DNA of 64,000 nucleotides from Crossaster papposus (Eukaryota > Echinodermata > Asteroidea > Velatida > Solasteridae). The DNA lies in the NCBI GenBank assembly GCA_037893245.1, contig JBAIAA010000117.1, positions 3,410,001-3,474,000 of the forward strand, read 5' to 3'. Below are positions 10,701 through 23,100 of the stretch, piece after piece. The notes beneath the pieces are model-generated. The model ran no database searches. It was not told where the DNA came from and was given only the letters and a program-made list of their open reading frames with translations. A program made the translations under genes and the position numbers. How positions within the stretch are numbered: position 1 is the stretch's first letter; every line of letters starts with the position of its first letter.

Positions 10701-13700
10701 CTGTGCTAAACAGAATAGTGAGTGTTCCCATCACAGTGTGACTGAAAGCTGTCAATGTGCTGAGCAGAATAGTTAGTGTTCACATCACAGTGTGACCGAG
10801 AGCTCTCACTGTGCTGAGCATCAGAGTGAGTGTTCCCATCACAGTGTGACTGAGAGCTGTCACTGTGCTAAGCAGAATAGTGAGTGTTCCGATCACAGTG
10901 TGACTGTGAGAGCAGTCACTATGCTGAGCAGAATAGTAATTGTTTCCATCACAGTGTAACTGAGAGCTGTCATTGTACTGAGCAGAATAGTGGGTGTTCC
11001 CATCACAGTGTTACTGAGAGCAGTCACTGTGCTGAGCAGAATAGTGAGTGTTCCCATCACAGTGTGACTGTGAGAGCATTCACTGTGCTGAGCAGAATAG
11101 TGAGTGTTCCCGTCACAGTGTGACTGAGAGCTCTCACTGTGCTGAGCAGAATAGTGAGTGTTCCCATCACAGTGTGACTGAGAGCAGTCACTATGCTTAG
11201 CAGAATAGTAAGTGTTTCCATCACAGTGTGACTGAGAGCTGTCATTGTGCTGAGCAGAATAATGGGTGTTCCCATCACAGTGTGACTTAGAGCTGTCATT
11301 GTACTGAGCAGAATAGTGGGTGTTCCTATCACAGTGTTACTGAGAGCAGTCACTGTGCTGAGCAGAATAGTGAGTGTTCCCATCACAGTGTGACTGTGAG
11401 AGCATTCACTGTGCTGAGCAGAATAGTGAGTGTTCCCGTCACAGTGTGACTGAGAGCTCTCACTGTGCTGAGCAAAATAGTGAGTGTTCCCATCACAGTG
11501 TGACTGAGAGCAGTCACTATGCTTAGCAGAATAGTAAGTGTTTCCATCACAGTGTGACTGAGAGCTGTCATTGTGCTGAGCAGAATAATGGGTGTTCCCA
11601 TCACAGTGTGACTTAGAGCTCTCACTTTGCTGAGCAGAATAGTGAGTGTTCCCATTACAGTGTTACCGAGAGCAGTCACTCTGCTTAGCAGAATAGTGAG
11701 TGTTTCCATCACAGTGCGACTGTGAGAGCAGTCACTGTGCAGAGCAGAATAGTGAGTGTTCCCATCACAGTGTGACTGCGAGAGCATTCACTTTGCTGAG
11801 CACAAGAGTGAGTGTTCCCATCACAGTGTGACTGTGAGAGCAGTCACTGTGCTGAGCAGAATAGTGAATGTTCCTGCCACAGTGTGACTGAGAGCAGTGA
11901 CTGTGCTGAGCAAAATAGTGAGTGTTCCCATCACAGTGTGACTGCGATAGCATTCACTGTGCTGAGCAGAATAGTGAGTGTTCACATCACTGTGTGACTG
12001 AGAGCAGTCACTGTGCTGAGCGAAATAGTGAGTGTTCCCATCACAGAGTGACTGCGAGAGCATTCACTGTGCTGAGCAGAATAGTGAGTGTTCCCGTCAC
12101 AGTGTGACTGAGAGCAGCCACTGTGCTGAGCAGAATAGTGAGTGTTCCCATCACAGTGTGACTGCGAGAGCATTCACTGTGCAGAGCAGAATAGTGAGTG
12201 TTCACATCACAGTGTAACTGTGAGAGCAGTCACTTGGCTGAGCAGAATAGTGAGTGTTCCCATCACAGTGTGACTGAGAGCAGTCACTGTGCTGAGCAGA
12301 ATAGTGAATGTTCCCGCCACAGTGTGACTGAGAGCAGTCACTGTGCTGAGCAGAATAATGAGTGTTCACATCAAAGTGTGACTGAGAGCAGTCACTGTGC
12401 TGAGCGAAATAGTGAGTGTTCCCACCACAGAGTGACTGCGAGAGCATTCACTGTGCTGAGCAGAATAGTGAGTGTTCCCGTCACAGTGTGACTGAGAGCA
12501 GCCACTGTGCTGAGCAGAATAGTGAGTGTTCCCATCACAGTGTGACTGTGAGAGCAGTCACTGTGCTGAGCAGAATAGTGAGTGTTCACATCACAGTGTG
12601 ACTGTGAGAGCAGTCACTGTGCTGAGCAGAATAGTGAATGTTCCTGCCACAGTGTGACTGAGAGCAGTGACTGTGCTGAGCAAAATAGTGAGTGTTCCCA
12701 TCACAGTGTGACTGCGATAGCATTCACTGTGCTGAGCAGAATAGTGAGTGTTCACATCACTGTGTGACTGAGAGCAGTCACTGTGCTGAGCGAAATAGTG
12801 AGTGTTCCAATCACAGAGTGACTGCGAGAGCATTCACTGTGCTGAGCAGAATAGTGAGTGTTCCCGTCACAGTGTGAATGAGAGCAGCCACTGTGCTGAG
12901 CAGAATAGTGAGTGTTCCCATCACAGTGTGACTGCGAGAGCATTCACTGTGCAGAGCAGAATAGTGAGTGTTCACATCACAGTGTAACTGTGAGAGCAGT
13001 CACTGTGCTGAGCAGAATAGTGAGTGTTCCCATCACATTGTGACTGTGAGAGCATTCACTGTGCTGAGCAGAATAGTGAGTGTTCCCGTCACAGTGTGAC
13101 TGAGAGCTCTCACTGTGCTGAGCAGAATAGTGAGTGTTCCCATCACAGTGTGACTGAGAGCAGTCACTATGCTTAGCAGAATAGTAAGTGTTTCCATCAC
13201 AGTGTGACTGAGAGCTGTCATTGTGCTGAGCAGAATAATGGGTGTTCCCATCACAGTGTGACTTAGAGCTGTCATTGTACTGAGCAGAATAGTGGGTGTT
13301 CCCATCACAGTGTGACTGTGAGAGCAGTCACTGTGCTGAGCAGAATAGTAAGTGTTTCCATCACAGTGTAACTGAGAGCTGTCATTGTGCTGAGCAGAAT
13401 AGTGGGTGTTCCCATCACAGTGTTACTGAGAGCAGTCACTGTGCTGAGCAGAATAGTGAGTGTTCCCATCACAGTGTGACTGTGAGAGCATTCACTGTGC
13501 TGAGCAGAATAGTGAGTGTTCCCGTCAGTGTGACTGATAGCTCTCACTGTGCTGAGCAGAATAGTGAGTGTTCCCATCACAGTGTGAAAGAGAGCAGTCA
13601 CTTGGCTGAGCACAAGAGTGAGTGTTCCCATCACAGTGTGACTGTGAGAGCAGTCACTGTGCTGAGCAGAATAGTGAATGTTCCCGCCACAGTGTGACTG

Positions 13701-15392
13701 AGAGCAGTCACTGTGCTGAGCAGAATAGTGAGTGTTCCCATCACAGTGTGACTGTGAGAGCATTCACTGTGCTGAGCAGAATAGTGAGTGTTCCCGTCAG
13801 TGTGACTGATAGCTCTCACTGTGCTGAGCAGAATAGTGAGTGTTCCCATCACAGTGTGAAAGAGAGCAGTCACTTGGCTGAGCAGAATAGTGAGTGTTCC
13901 CATCACAGTGTGACTGAGAGCAGTCACTGTGCTGAGCAGAATAGTGAATGTTCCCGCCACAGTGTGACTGAGAGCAGTCACTGTGCTGAGCAGAATAGTG
14001 AGTGTTCCCATCACAGTGTGACTGTGAGAGCATTCACTGTGCTGAGCAGAATAGTGAGTGTTCCCGTCAGTGTGACTGATAGCTCTCACTGTGCTGAGCA
14101 GAAAAGTGAGTGTTCCCATCACAGTGTGAAAGAGAGCAGTCACTTGGCTGAGCAGAATAGTGAGTGTTCCCATCACAGTGTGACTGACAACAGTCACTGT
14201 GCTGAGCAGAATAGTGAATGTTCCCGCCACAGTGTGACTGAGAGCAGTCACTGTGCTGAGCAGAATAATGAGTGTTCACATCAAAGTGTGACTGAGAGCA
14301 GTCACTGTGCTGAGCGAAATAGTGAGTGTTCCCACCACAGAGTGACTGCGAGAGCATTCACTGTGCTGAGCAGAATAGTGAATGTTCCCGCCACAGTGTG
14401 ACTGAGAGCAGTCACTGTGCTGAGCAGAATAATGAGTGTTCACATCAAAGTGTGACTGAGAGCAGTCACTGTGCTGAGCGAAATAGTGAGTGTTCCCACC
14501 ACAGAGTGACTGCGAGAGCATTCACTGTGCTGAGCAGAATAGTGAGTGTTCCCGTCACAGTGTGACTGAGAGCAGCCACTGTGCTGAGCAGAATAGTGAG
14601 TGTTCCCATCACAGTGTGACTGCGAGAGCATTCACTGTGCAGAGCAGAATAGTGAGTGTTCACATCACAGTGTAACTGTGAGAGCAGTCACTGTGCTGAG
14701 CAGAATAGTGAGTGTTCCCATCACAGTGTGACTGAGAGCAGTCACTGTGCTGAGCAGAATAGTGAATGTTCCCGCCACAGTGTGACTGAGAGCAGTCACT
14801 GTGCTGAGCAGAATAATGAGTGTTCACATCAAAGTGTGACTGAGAGCAGTCACTGTGCTGAGCGAAATAGTGAGTGTTCCCACCACAGAGTGACTGCGAG
14901 AGCATTCACTGTGCTGAGCAGAATAGTGAGTGTTCCCGTCACAGTGTGACTGAGAGCAGCCACTGTGCTGAGCAGAATAGTGAGTGTTCCCATCACAGTG
15001 TGACTGTGAGAGCAGTCACTGTGCTGAGCAGAATAGTGAGTGTTCACATCACAGTGTGACTGTGAGAGCAGTCACTGTGCTGAGCAGAATAGTGAATGTT
15101 CCTGCCACAGTGTGACTGAGAGCAGTGACTGTGCTGAGCAAAATAGTGAGTGTTCCCATCACAGTGTGACTGCGATAGCATTCACTGTGCTGAGCAGAAT
15201 AGTGAGTGTTCACATCACTGTGTGACTGAGAGCAGTCACTCTGCTGAGCGAAATAGTGAGTGTTCCAATCACAGAGTGACTGCGAGAGCATTCACTGTGC
15301 TGAGCAGAATAGTGAGTGTTCCCGTCACAGTGTGACTGAGAGCAGCCACTGTGCTGAGCAGAATAGTGAGTGTTCCCATCACAGTGTGACTG
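7755..15392. repeat. 7,754-bp higher-order unit, copy 2 (3' end replaced)
   Basis: This copy follows copy 1 directly and is almost identical through 15,392. The first base that departs is 15,393, where ACTGCGAG replaces ACTGTGAG of copy 1 (7,639). After that the sequence continues as in the module that starts near 8,723 rather than restarting the 7,754-bp unit. The last ~116 bases of the unit are therefore missing from this copy, consistent with unequal exchange between related modules. Confidence 0.88.
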
Positions 15393-16836
15393 CGAGAGCA
15401 TTCACTGTGCAGAGCAGAATAGTGAGTGTTCACATCACAGTGTAACTGTGAGAGCAGTCACTGTGCTGAGCAGAATAGTGAGTGTTCCCATCACATTGTG
15501 ACTGTGAGAGCATTCACTGTGCTGAGCAGAATAGTGAGTGTTCCCGTCACAGTGTGACTGAGAGCTCTCACTGTGCTGAGCAGAATAGTGAGTGTTCCCA
15601 TCACAGTGTGACTGAGAGCAGTCACTATGCTTAGCAGAATAGTAAGTGTTTCCATCACAGTGTGACTGAGAGCTGTCATTGTGCTGAGCAGAATAATGGG
15701 TGTTCCCATCACAGTGTGACTTAGAGCTGTCATTGTACTGAGCAGAATAGTGGGTGTTCCCATCACAGTGTGACTGTGAGAGCAGTCACTGTGCTGAGCA
15801 GAATAGTAAGTGTTTCCATCACAGTGTAACTGAGAGCTGTCATTGTGCTGAGCAGAATAGTGGGTGTTCCCATCACAGTGTTACTGAGAGCAGTCACTGT
15901 GCTGAGCAGAATAGTGAGTGTTCCCATCACAGTGTGACTGTGAGAGCATTCACTGTGCTGAGCAGAATAGTGAGTGTTCCCGTCAGTGTGACTGATAGCT
16001 CTCACTGTGCTGAGCAGAATAGTGAGTGTTCCCATCACAGTGTGAAAGAGAGCAGTCACTTGGCTGAGCACAAGAGTGAGTGTTCCCATCACAGTGTGAC
16101 TGTGAGAGCAGTCACTGTGCTGAGCAGAATAGTGAATGTTCCCGCCACAGTGTGACTGAGAGCAGTCACTGTGCTGAGCACAATAGTGAGTGTTCCCATC
16201 ACAGTGTGACTGTGAGAGCATTCACTGTGCTGAGCAGAATAGTGAGTGTTCCCGTCAGTGTGACTGATAGCTCTCACTGTGCTGAGCAGAATAGTGAGTG
16301 TTCCCATCACAGTGTGAAAGAGAGCAGTCACTTGGCTGAGCAGAATAGTGAGTGTTCCCATCACAGTGTGACTGAGAGCAGTCACTGTGCTGAGCAGAAT
16401 AGTGAATGTTCCCGCCACAGTGTGACTGAGAGCAGTCACTGTGCTGAGCAGAATAGTGAGTGTTCCCATCACAGTGTGACTGTGAGAGCATTCACTGTGC
16501 TGAGCAGAATAGTGAGTGTTCCCGTCAGTGTGACTGATAGCTCTCACTGTGCTGAGCAGAAAAGTGAGTGTTCCCATCACAGTGTGAAAGAGAGCAGTCA
16601 CTTGGCTGAGCAGAATAGTGAGTGTTCCCATCACAGTGTGACTGACAGCAGTCACTGTGCTGAGCAGAATAGTGAATGTTCCCGCCACAGTGTGACTGAG
16701 AGCAGTCACTGTGCTGAGCAGAATAATGAGTGTTCACATCAAAGTGTGACTGAGAGCAGTCACTGTGCTGAGCGAAATAGTGAGTGTTCCCACCACAGAG
16801 TGACTGCGAGAGCATTCACTGTGCTGAACAGAATAG
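12032..16836. repeat. 2,458-bp tandem duplication
   Basis: The monomer order of about 12,032-14,378 recurs at 14,490-16,836 with an offset of 2,458 bp. The equivalent duplication is visible in copy 1 of the 7,754-bp unit at 4,278 and 6,736 but is cut short at 7,638 by the next unit. Private variants separate the copies: GACAACAG near 14,187 is GACAGCAG in the other copy, and GAGCACAAT at 16,181 replaces GAGCAGAAT. This duplication straddles the end of the 7,754-bp repeat, so the two events are nested. Confidence 0.8.
14212..14539. repeat. 164-bp three-monomer duplication
   Basis: A string made of a CCCGCCAC unit, a unit with CAGAATAATGAGTGTTCACA and a GAGCGAAAT/CCCACCACAGAG unit occurs twice in succession, offset by 164 bp (54+54+56). 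The equivalent doubling is at about 6,458-6,785 in the first large unit. The corresponding places near 10,006, 16,670 and 20,160 have a single copy. This extra 164 bp is the difference between the 5,950-bp and 5,786-bp offsets seen further right. Confidence 0.75.
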
Positions 16837-18986
16837 TGAGTGTTCCCGTCACAGTGTGACTGAGAGCAGCCACTGTGCTGAGCAGAATAGTGAGTGTTCC
16901 CATCACAGTGTGACTGCGAGAGCATTCACTGTGCAGAGCAGAATAGTGAGTGTTCACATCACAGTGTAACTGTGAGAGCAGTCACTGTGCTGAGCAGAAT
17001 AGTGAGTGTTCACATCACAGTGTGACTGTGAGAGCAGTCACTGTGCTGAGCAGAATAGTAAGTGTTTCAATCACAGTGTAACTGAGAGCTGTCATTGTGC
17101 TGAGCAGAATAGTGGGTGTTCCCATCACAGTGTGACTAAGAGCTGTCACTGTGCTGAGCAGAATAGTGAGTGTTCACATCACTGTGTGACTGAGAGCAGT
17201 CACTGTGCTGAGCAGAATAGTGAGTGTTCCCATCACAGTGTGACTGAGAGCAGTCACTGTGCTGAGCAGAATAGTGAGGGTTCCCATCACAGTGTGACTG
17301 AGAGCTGTCACTGTGCTGAGCAGAATAGTGAGTGTTCACATCACAGTGTGACTGAGAGCTGTCACTGTGCTAAACAGAATAGTGAGTGTTCCCATCACAG
17401 TGTGACTGAAAGCTGTCAATGTGCTGAGCAGAATAGTTAGTGTTCACATCACAGTGTGACCGAGAGCTCTCACTGTGCTGAGCATCAGAGTGAGTGTTCC
17501 CATCACAGTGTGACTGAGAGCTGTCACTGTGCTAAGCAGAATAGTGAGTGTTCCGCTCACAGTGTGACTGTGAGAGCAGTCACTATGCTTAGCAGAATAG
17601 TAATTGTTTCCATCACAGTGTAACTGAGAGCTGTCATTGTACTGAGCAGAATAGTGGGTGTTCCCATCACAGTGTTACTGAGAGCAGTCACTGTGCTGAG
17701 CAGAATAGTGAGTGTTCCCATCACAGTGTGACTGTGAGAGCATTCACTGTGCTGAGCAGAATAGTGAGTGTTCCCGTCACAGTGTGACTGAGAGCTCTCA
17801 CTGTGCTGAGCAGAATAGTGAGTGTTCCCATCACAGTGTGACTGAGAGCAGTCACTATGCTTAGCAGAATAGTAAGTGTTTCCATCACAGTGTGACTGAG
17901 AGCTGTCATTGTGCTGAGCAGAATAATGGGTGTTCCCATCACAGTGTGACTTAGAGCTGTCATTGTACTGAGCAGAATAGTGGGTGTTCCTATCACAGTG
18001 TTACTGAGAGCAGTCACTGTGCTGAGCAGAATAGTGAGTGTTCCCATCACAGTGTGACTGTGAGAGCATTCACTGTGCTGAGCAGAATAGTGAGTGTTCC
18101 CGTCACAGTGTGACTGAGAGCTCTCACTGTGCTGAGCAGAATAGTGAGTGTTCCCATCACAGTGTGACTGAGAGCAGTCACTATGCTTAGCAGAATAGTA
18201 AGTGTTTCCATCACAGTGTGACTGAGAGCTGTCATTGTGCTGAGCAGAATAATGGGTGTTCCCATCACAGTGTGACTTAGAGCTCTCACTTTGCTGAGCA
18301 GAATAGTGAGTGTTCCCATTACAGTGTTACCGAGAGCAGTCACTCTGCTTAGCAGAATAGTGAGTGTTTCCATCACAGTGCGACTGTGAGAGCAGTCACT
18401 GTGCAGAGCAGAATAGTGAGTGTTCCCATCACAGTGTGACTGCGAGAGCATTCACTTTGCTGAGCACAAGAGTGAGTGTTCCCATCACAGTGTGACTGTG
18501 AGAGCAGTCACTGTGCTGAGCAGAATAGTGAATGTTCCTGCCACAGTGTGACTGAGAGCAGTGACTGTGCTGAGCAAAATAGTGAGTGTTCCCATCACAG
18601 TGTGACTGCGATAGCATTCACTGTGCTGAGCAGAATAGTGAGTGTTCACATCACTGTGTGACTGAGAGCAGTCACTGTGCTGAGCGAAATAGTGAGTGTT
18701 CCCATCACAGAGTGACTGCGAGAGCATTCACTGTGCTGAGCAGAATAGTGAGTGTTCCCGTCACAGTGTGACTGAGAGCAGCCACTGTGCTGAGCAGAAT
18801 AGTGAGTGTTCCCATCACAGTGTGACTGCGAGAGCATTCACTGTGCAGAGCAGAATATTGAGTGTTCACATCACAGTGTAACTGTGAGAGCAGTCACTGT
18901 GCTGAGCAGAATAGTGAGTGTTCACATCACAGTGTGACTGTGAGAGCAGTCACTGTGCTGAGCAGAATAGTAAGTGTTTCCATCAC
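14360..18986. repeat. 5,786-bp-period duplication, left copy
   Basis: About 4.6 kb from 14,360 to 18,986 matches 20,146-24,772 at an offset of 5,786 bp. Its left limit is near 14,360, where the text before AATAGTGAATG differs between copies. Its right limit is 18,986, where CATCACATTGTGACTG (left copy) gives way to CATCACAGTATAAC (right copy). Both copies share the uncommon GAGCACAAT variant (16,181 and 21,967), which supports a direct copying event. Confidence 0.82.
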
Positions 18987-20145
18987 ATTGTGACTGTGAG
19001 AGCATTCACTGTGCTGAGCAGAATAGTGAGTGTTCCCGTCACAGTGTGACTGAGAGCTCTCACTGTGCTGAGCAGAATAGTGAGTGTTCCCATCACAGTG
19101 TGACTGAGAGCAGTCACTATGCTTAGCAGAATAGTAAGTGTTTCCATCACAGTGTGACTGAGAGCTGTCATTGTGCTGAGCAGAATAATGGGTGTTCCCA
19201 TCACAGTGTGACTTAGAGCTGTCATTGTACTGAGCAGAATAGTGGGTGTTCCCATCACAGTGTGACTGTGAGAGCAGTCACTGTGCTGAGCAGAATAGTA
19301 AGTGTTTCCATCACAGTGTAACTGAGAGCTGTCATTGTGCTGAGCAGAATAGTGGGTGTTCCCATCACAGTGTTACTGAGAGCAGTCACTGTGCTGAGCA
19401 GAATAGTGAGTGTTCCCATCACAGTGTGACTGTGAGAGCATTCACTGTGCTGAGCAGAATAGTGAGTGTTCCCGTCAGTGTGACTGATAGCTCTCACTGT
19501 GCTGAGCAGAATAGTGAGTGTTCCCATCACAGTGTGAAAGAGAGCAGTCACTTGGCTGAGCACAAGAGTGAGTGTTCCCATCACAGTGTGACTGTGAGAG
19601 CAGTCACTGTGCTGAGCAGAATAGTGAATGTTCCCGCCACAGTGTGACTGAGAGCAGTCACTGTGCTGAGCAGAATAGTGAGTGTTCCCATCACAGTGTG
19701 ACTGTGAGAGCATTCACTGTGCTGAGCAGAATAGTGAGTGTTCCCGTCAGTGTGACTGATAGCTCTCACTGTGCTGAGCAGAATAGTGAGTGTTCCCATC
19801 ACAGTGTGAAAGAGAGCAGTCACTTGGCTGAGCAGAATAGTGAGTGTTCCCATCACAGTGTGACTGAGAGCAGTCACTGTGCTGAGCAGAATAGTGAATG
19901 TTCCCGCCACAGTGTGACTGAGAGCAGTCACTGTGCTGAGCAGAATAGTGAGTGTTCCCATCACAGTGTGACTGTGAGAGCATTCACTGTGCTGAGCAGA
20001 ATAGTGAGTGTTCCCGTCAGTGTGACTGATAGCTCTCACTGTGCTGAGCAGAAAAGTGAGTGTTCCCATCACAGTGTGAAAGAGAGCAGTCACTTGGCTG
20101 AGCAGAATAGTGAGTGTTCCCATCACAGTGTGACTGACAGCAGTC
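18987..20145. repeat. Spacer module between the two 5,786-period copies
   Basis: This stretch is also satellite. It aligns with 13,037-14,195 at an offset of 5,950 bp and with the 15,495-16,653 region at 3,492 bp. The translated pattern of 19,572-20,351 matches 9,416-10,195 and lacks the private variants of both nearer neighbours (13,622-14,401 and 16,080-16,859). It therefore looks like a mosaic segment, not a simple neighbour copy. Confidence 0.7.
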
Positions 20146-23100
20146 ACTGTGCTGAGCAGAATAGTGAATGTTCCCGCCACAGTGTGACTGAGAGCAGTCA
20201 CTGTGCTGAGCAGAATAATGAGTGTTCACATCAAAGTGTGACTGAGAGCAGTCACTGTGCTGAGCGAAATAGTGAGTGTTCCCACCACAGAGTGACTGCG
20301 AGAGCATTCACTGTGCTGAGCAGAATAGTGAGTGTTCCCGTCACAGTGTGACTGAGAGCAGCCACTGTGCTGAGCAGAATAGTGAGTGTTCCCATCACAG
20401 TGTGACTGCGAGAGCATTCACTGTGCAGAGCAGAATAGTGAGTGTTCACATCACAGTGTAACTGTGAGAGCAGTCACTGTGCTGAGCAGAATAGTGAGTG
20501 TTCCCATCACAGTGTGACTGAGAGCAGTCACTGTGCTGAGCAGAATAGTGAATGTTCCCGCCACAGTGTGACTGAGAGCAGTCACTGTGCTGAGCAGAAT
20601 AATGAGTGTTCACATCAAAGTGTGACTGAGAGCAGTCACTGTGCTGAGCGAAATAGTGAGTGTTCCCACCACAGAGTGACTGCGAGAGCATTCACTGTGC
20701 TGAGCAGAATAGTGAGTGTTCCCGTCACAGTGTGACTGAGAGCAGCCACTGTGCTGAGCAGAATAGTGAGTGTTCCCATCACAGTGTGACTGTGAGAGCA
20801 GTCACTGTGCTGAGCAGAATAGTGAGTGTTCACATCACAGTGTGACTGTGAGAGCAGTCACTGTGCTGAGCAGAATAGTGAATGTTCCTGCCACAGTGTG
20901 ACTGAGAGCAGTGACTGTGCTGAGCAAAATAGTGAGTGTTCCCATCACAGTGTGACTGCGATAGCATTCACTGTGCTGAGCAGAATAGTGAGTGTTCACA
21001 TCACTGTGTGACTGAGAGCAGTCACTCTGCTGAGCGAAATAGTGAGTGTTCCAATCACAGAGTGACTGCGAGAGCATTCACTGTGCTGAGCAGAATAGTG
21101 AGTGTTCCCGTCACAGTGTGACTGAGAGCAGCCACTGTGCTGAGCAGAATAGTGAGTGTTCCCATCACAGTGTGACTGCGAGAGCATTCACTGTGCAGAG
21201 CAGAATAGTGAGTGTTCACATCACAGTGTAACTGTGAGAGCAGTCACTGTGCTGAGCAGAATAGTGAGTGTTCCCATCACATTGTGACTGTGAGAGCATT
21301 CACTGTGCTGAGCAGAATAGTGAGTGTTCCCGTCACAGTGTGACTGAGAGCTCTCACTGTGCTGAGCAGAATAGTGAGTGTTCCCATCACAGTGTGACTG
21401 AGAGCAGTCACTATGCTTAGCAGAATAGTAAGTGTTTCCATCACAGTGTGACTGAGAGCTGTCATTGTGCTGAGCAGAATAATGGGTGTTCCCATCACAG
21501 TGTGACTTAGAGCTGTCATTGTACTGAGCAGAATAGTGGGTGTTCCCATCACAGTGTGACTGTGAGAGCAGTCACTGTGCTGAGCAGAATAGTAAGTGTT
21601 TCCATCACAGTGTAACTGAGAGCTGTCATTGTGCTGAGCAGAATAGTGGGTGTTCCCATCACAGTGTTACTGAGAGCAGTCACTGTGCTGAGCAGAATAG
21701 TGAGTGTTCCCATCACAGTGTGACTGTGAGAGCATTCACTGTGCTGAGCAGAATAGTGAGTGTTCCCGTCAGTGTGACTTAGAGCTGTCACTGTGCTGAG
21801 CAGAATAGTGAGTGTTCCCATCACAGTGTGAAAGAGAGCAGTCACTTGGCTGAGCACAAGAGTGAGTGTTCCCATCACAGTGTGACTGTGAGAGCAGTCA
21901 CTGTGCTGAGCAGAATAGTGAATGTTCCCGCCACAGTGTGACTGAGAGCAGTCACTGTGCTGAGCACAATAGTGAGTGTTCCCATCACAGTGTGACTGTG
22001 AGAGCATTCACTGTGCTGAGCAGAATAGTGAGTGTTCCCGTCAGTGTGACTGATAGCTCTCACTGTGCTGAGCAGAATAGTGAGTGTTCCCATCACAGTG
22101 TGAAAGAGAGCAGTCACTTGGCTGAGCAGAATAGTGAGTGTTCCCATCACAGTGTGACTGAGAGCAGTCACTGTGCTGAGCAGAATAGTGAATGTTCCCG
22201 CCACAGTGTGACTGAGAGCAGTCACTGTGCTGAGCAGAATAGTGAGTGTTCCCATCACAGTGTGACTGTGAGAGCATTCACTGTGCTGAGCAGAATAGTG
22301 AGTGTTCCCGTCAGTGTGACTGATAGCTCTCACTGTGCTGAGCAGAAAAGTGAGTGTTCCCATCACAGTGTGAAAGAGAGCAGTCACTTGGCTGAGCAGA
22401 ATAGTGAGTGTTCCCATCACAGTGTGACTGACAGCAGTCACTGTGCTGAGCAGAATAGTGAATGTTCCCGCCACAGTGTGACTGAGAGCAGTCACTGTGC
22501 TGAGCAGAATAATGAGTGTTCACATCAAAGTGTGACTGAGAGCAGTCACTGTGCTGAGCGAAATAGTGAGTGTTCCCACCACAGAGTGACTGCGAGAGCA
22601 TTCACTGTGCTGAGCAGAATAGTGAGTGTTCCCGTCACAGTGTGACTGAGAGCAGCCACTGTGCTGAGCAGAATAGTGAGTGTTCCCATCACAGTGTGAC
22701 TGCGAGAGCATTCACTGTGCAGAGCAGAATAGTGAGTGTTCACATCACAGTGTAACTGTGAGAGCAGTCACTGTGCTGAGCAGAATAGTGAGTGTTCACA
22801 TCACAGTGTGACTGTGAGAGCAGTCACTGTGCTGAGCAGAATAGTAAGTGTTTCAATCACAGTGTAACTGAGAGCTGTCATTGTGCTGAGCAGAATAGTG
22901 GGTGTTCCCATCACAGTGTGACTAAGAGCTGTCACTGTGCTGAGCAGAATAGTGAGTGTTCACATCACTGTGTGACTGAGAGCAGTCACTGTGCTGAGCA
23001 GAATAGTGAGTGTTCCCATCACAGTGTGACTGAGAGCAGTCACTGTGCTGAGCAGAATAGTGAGGGTTCCCATCACAGTGTGACTGAGAGCTGTCACTGT

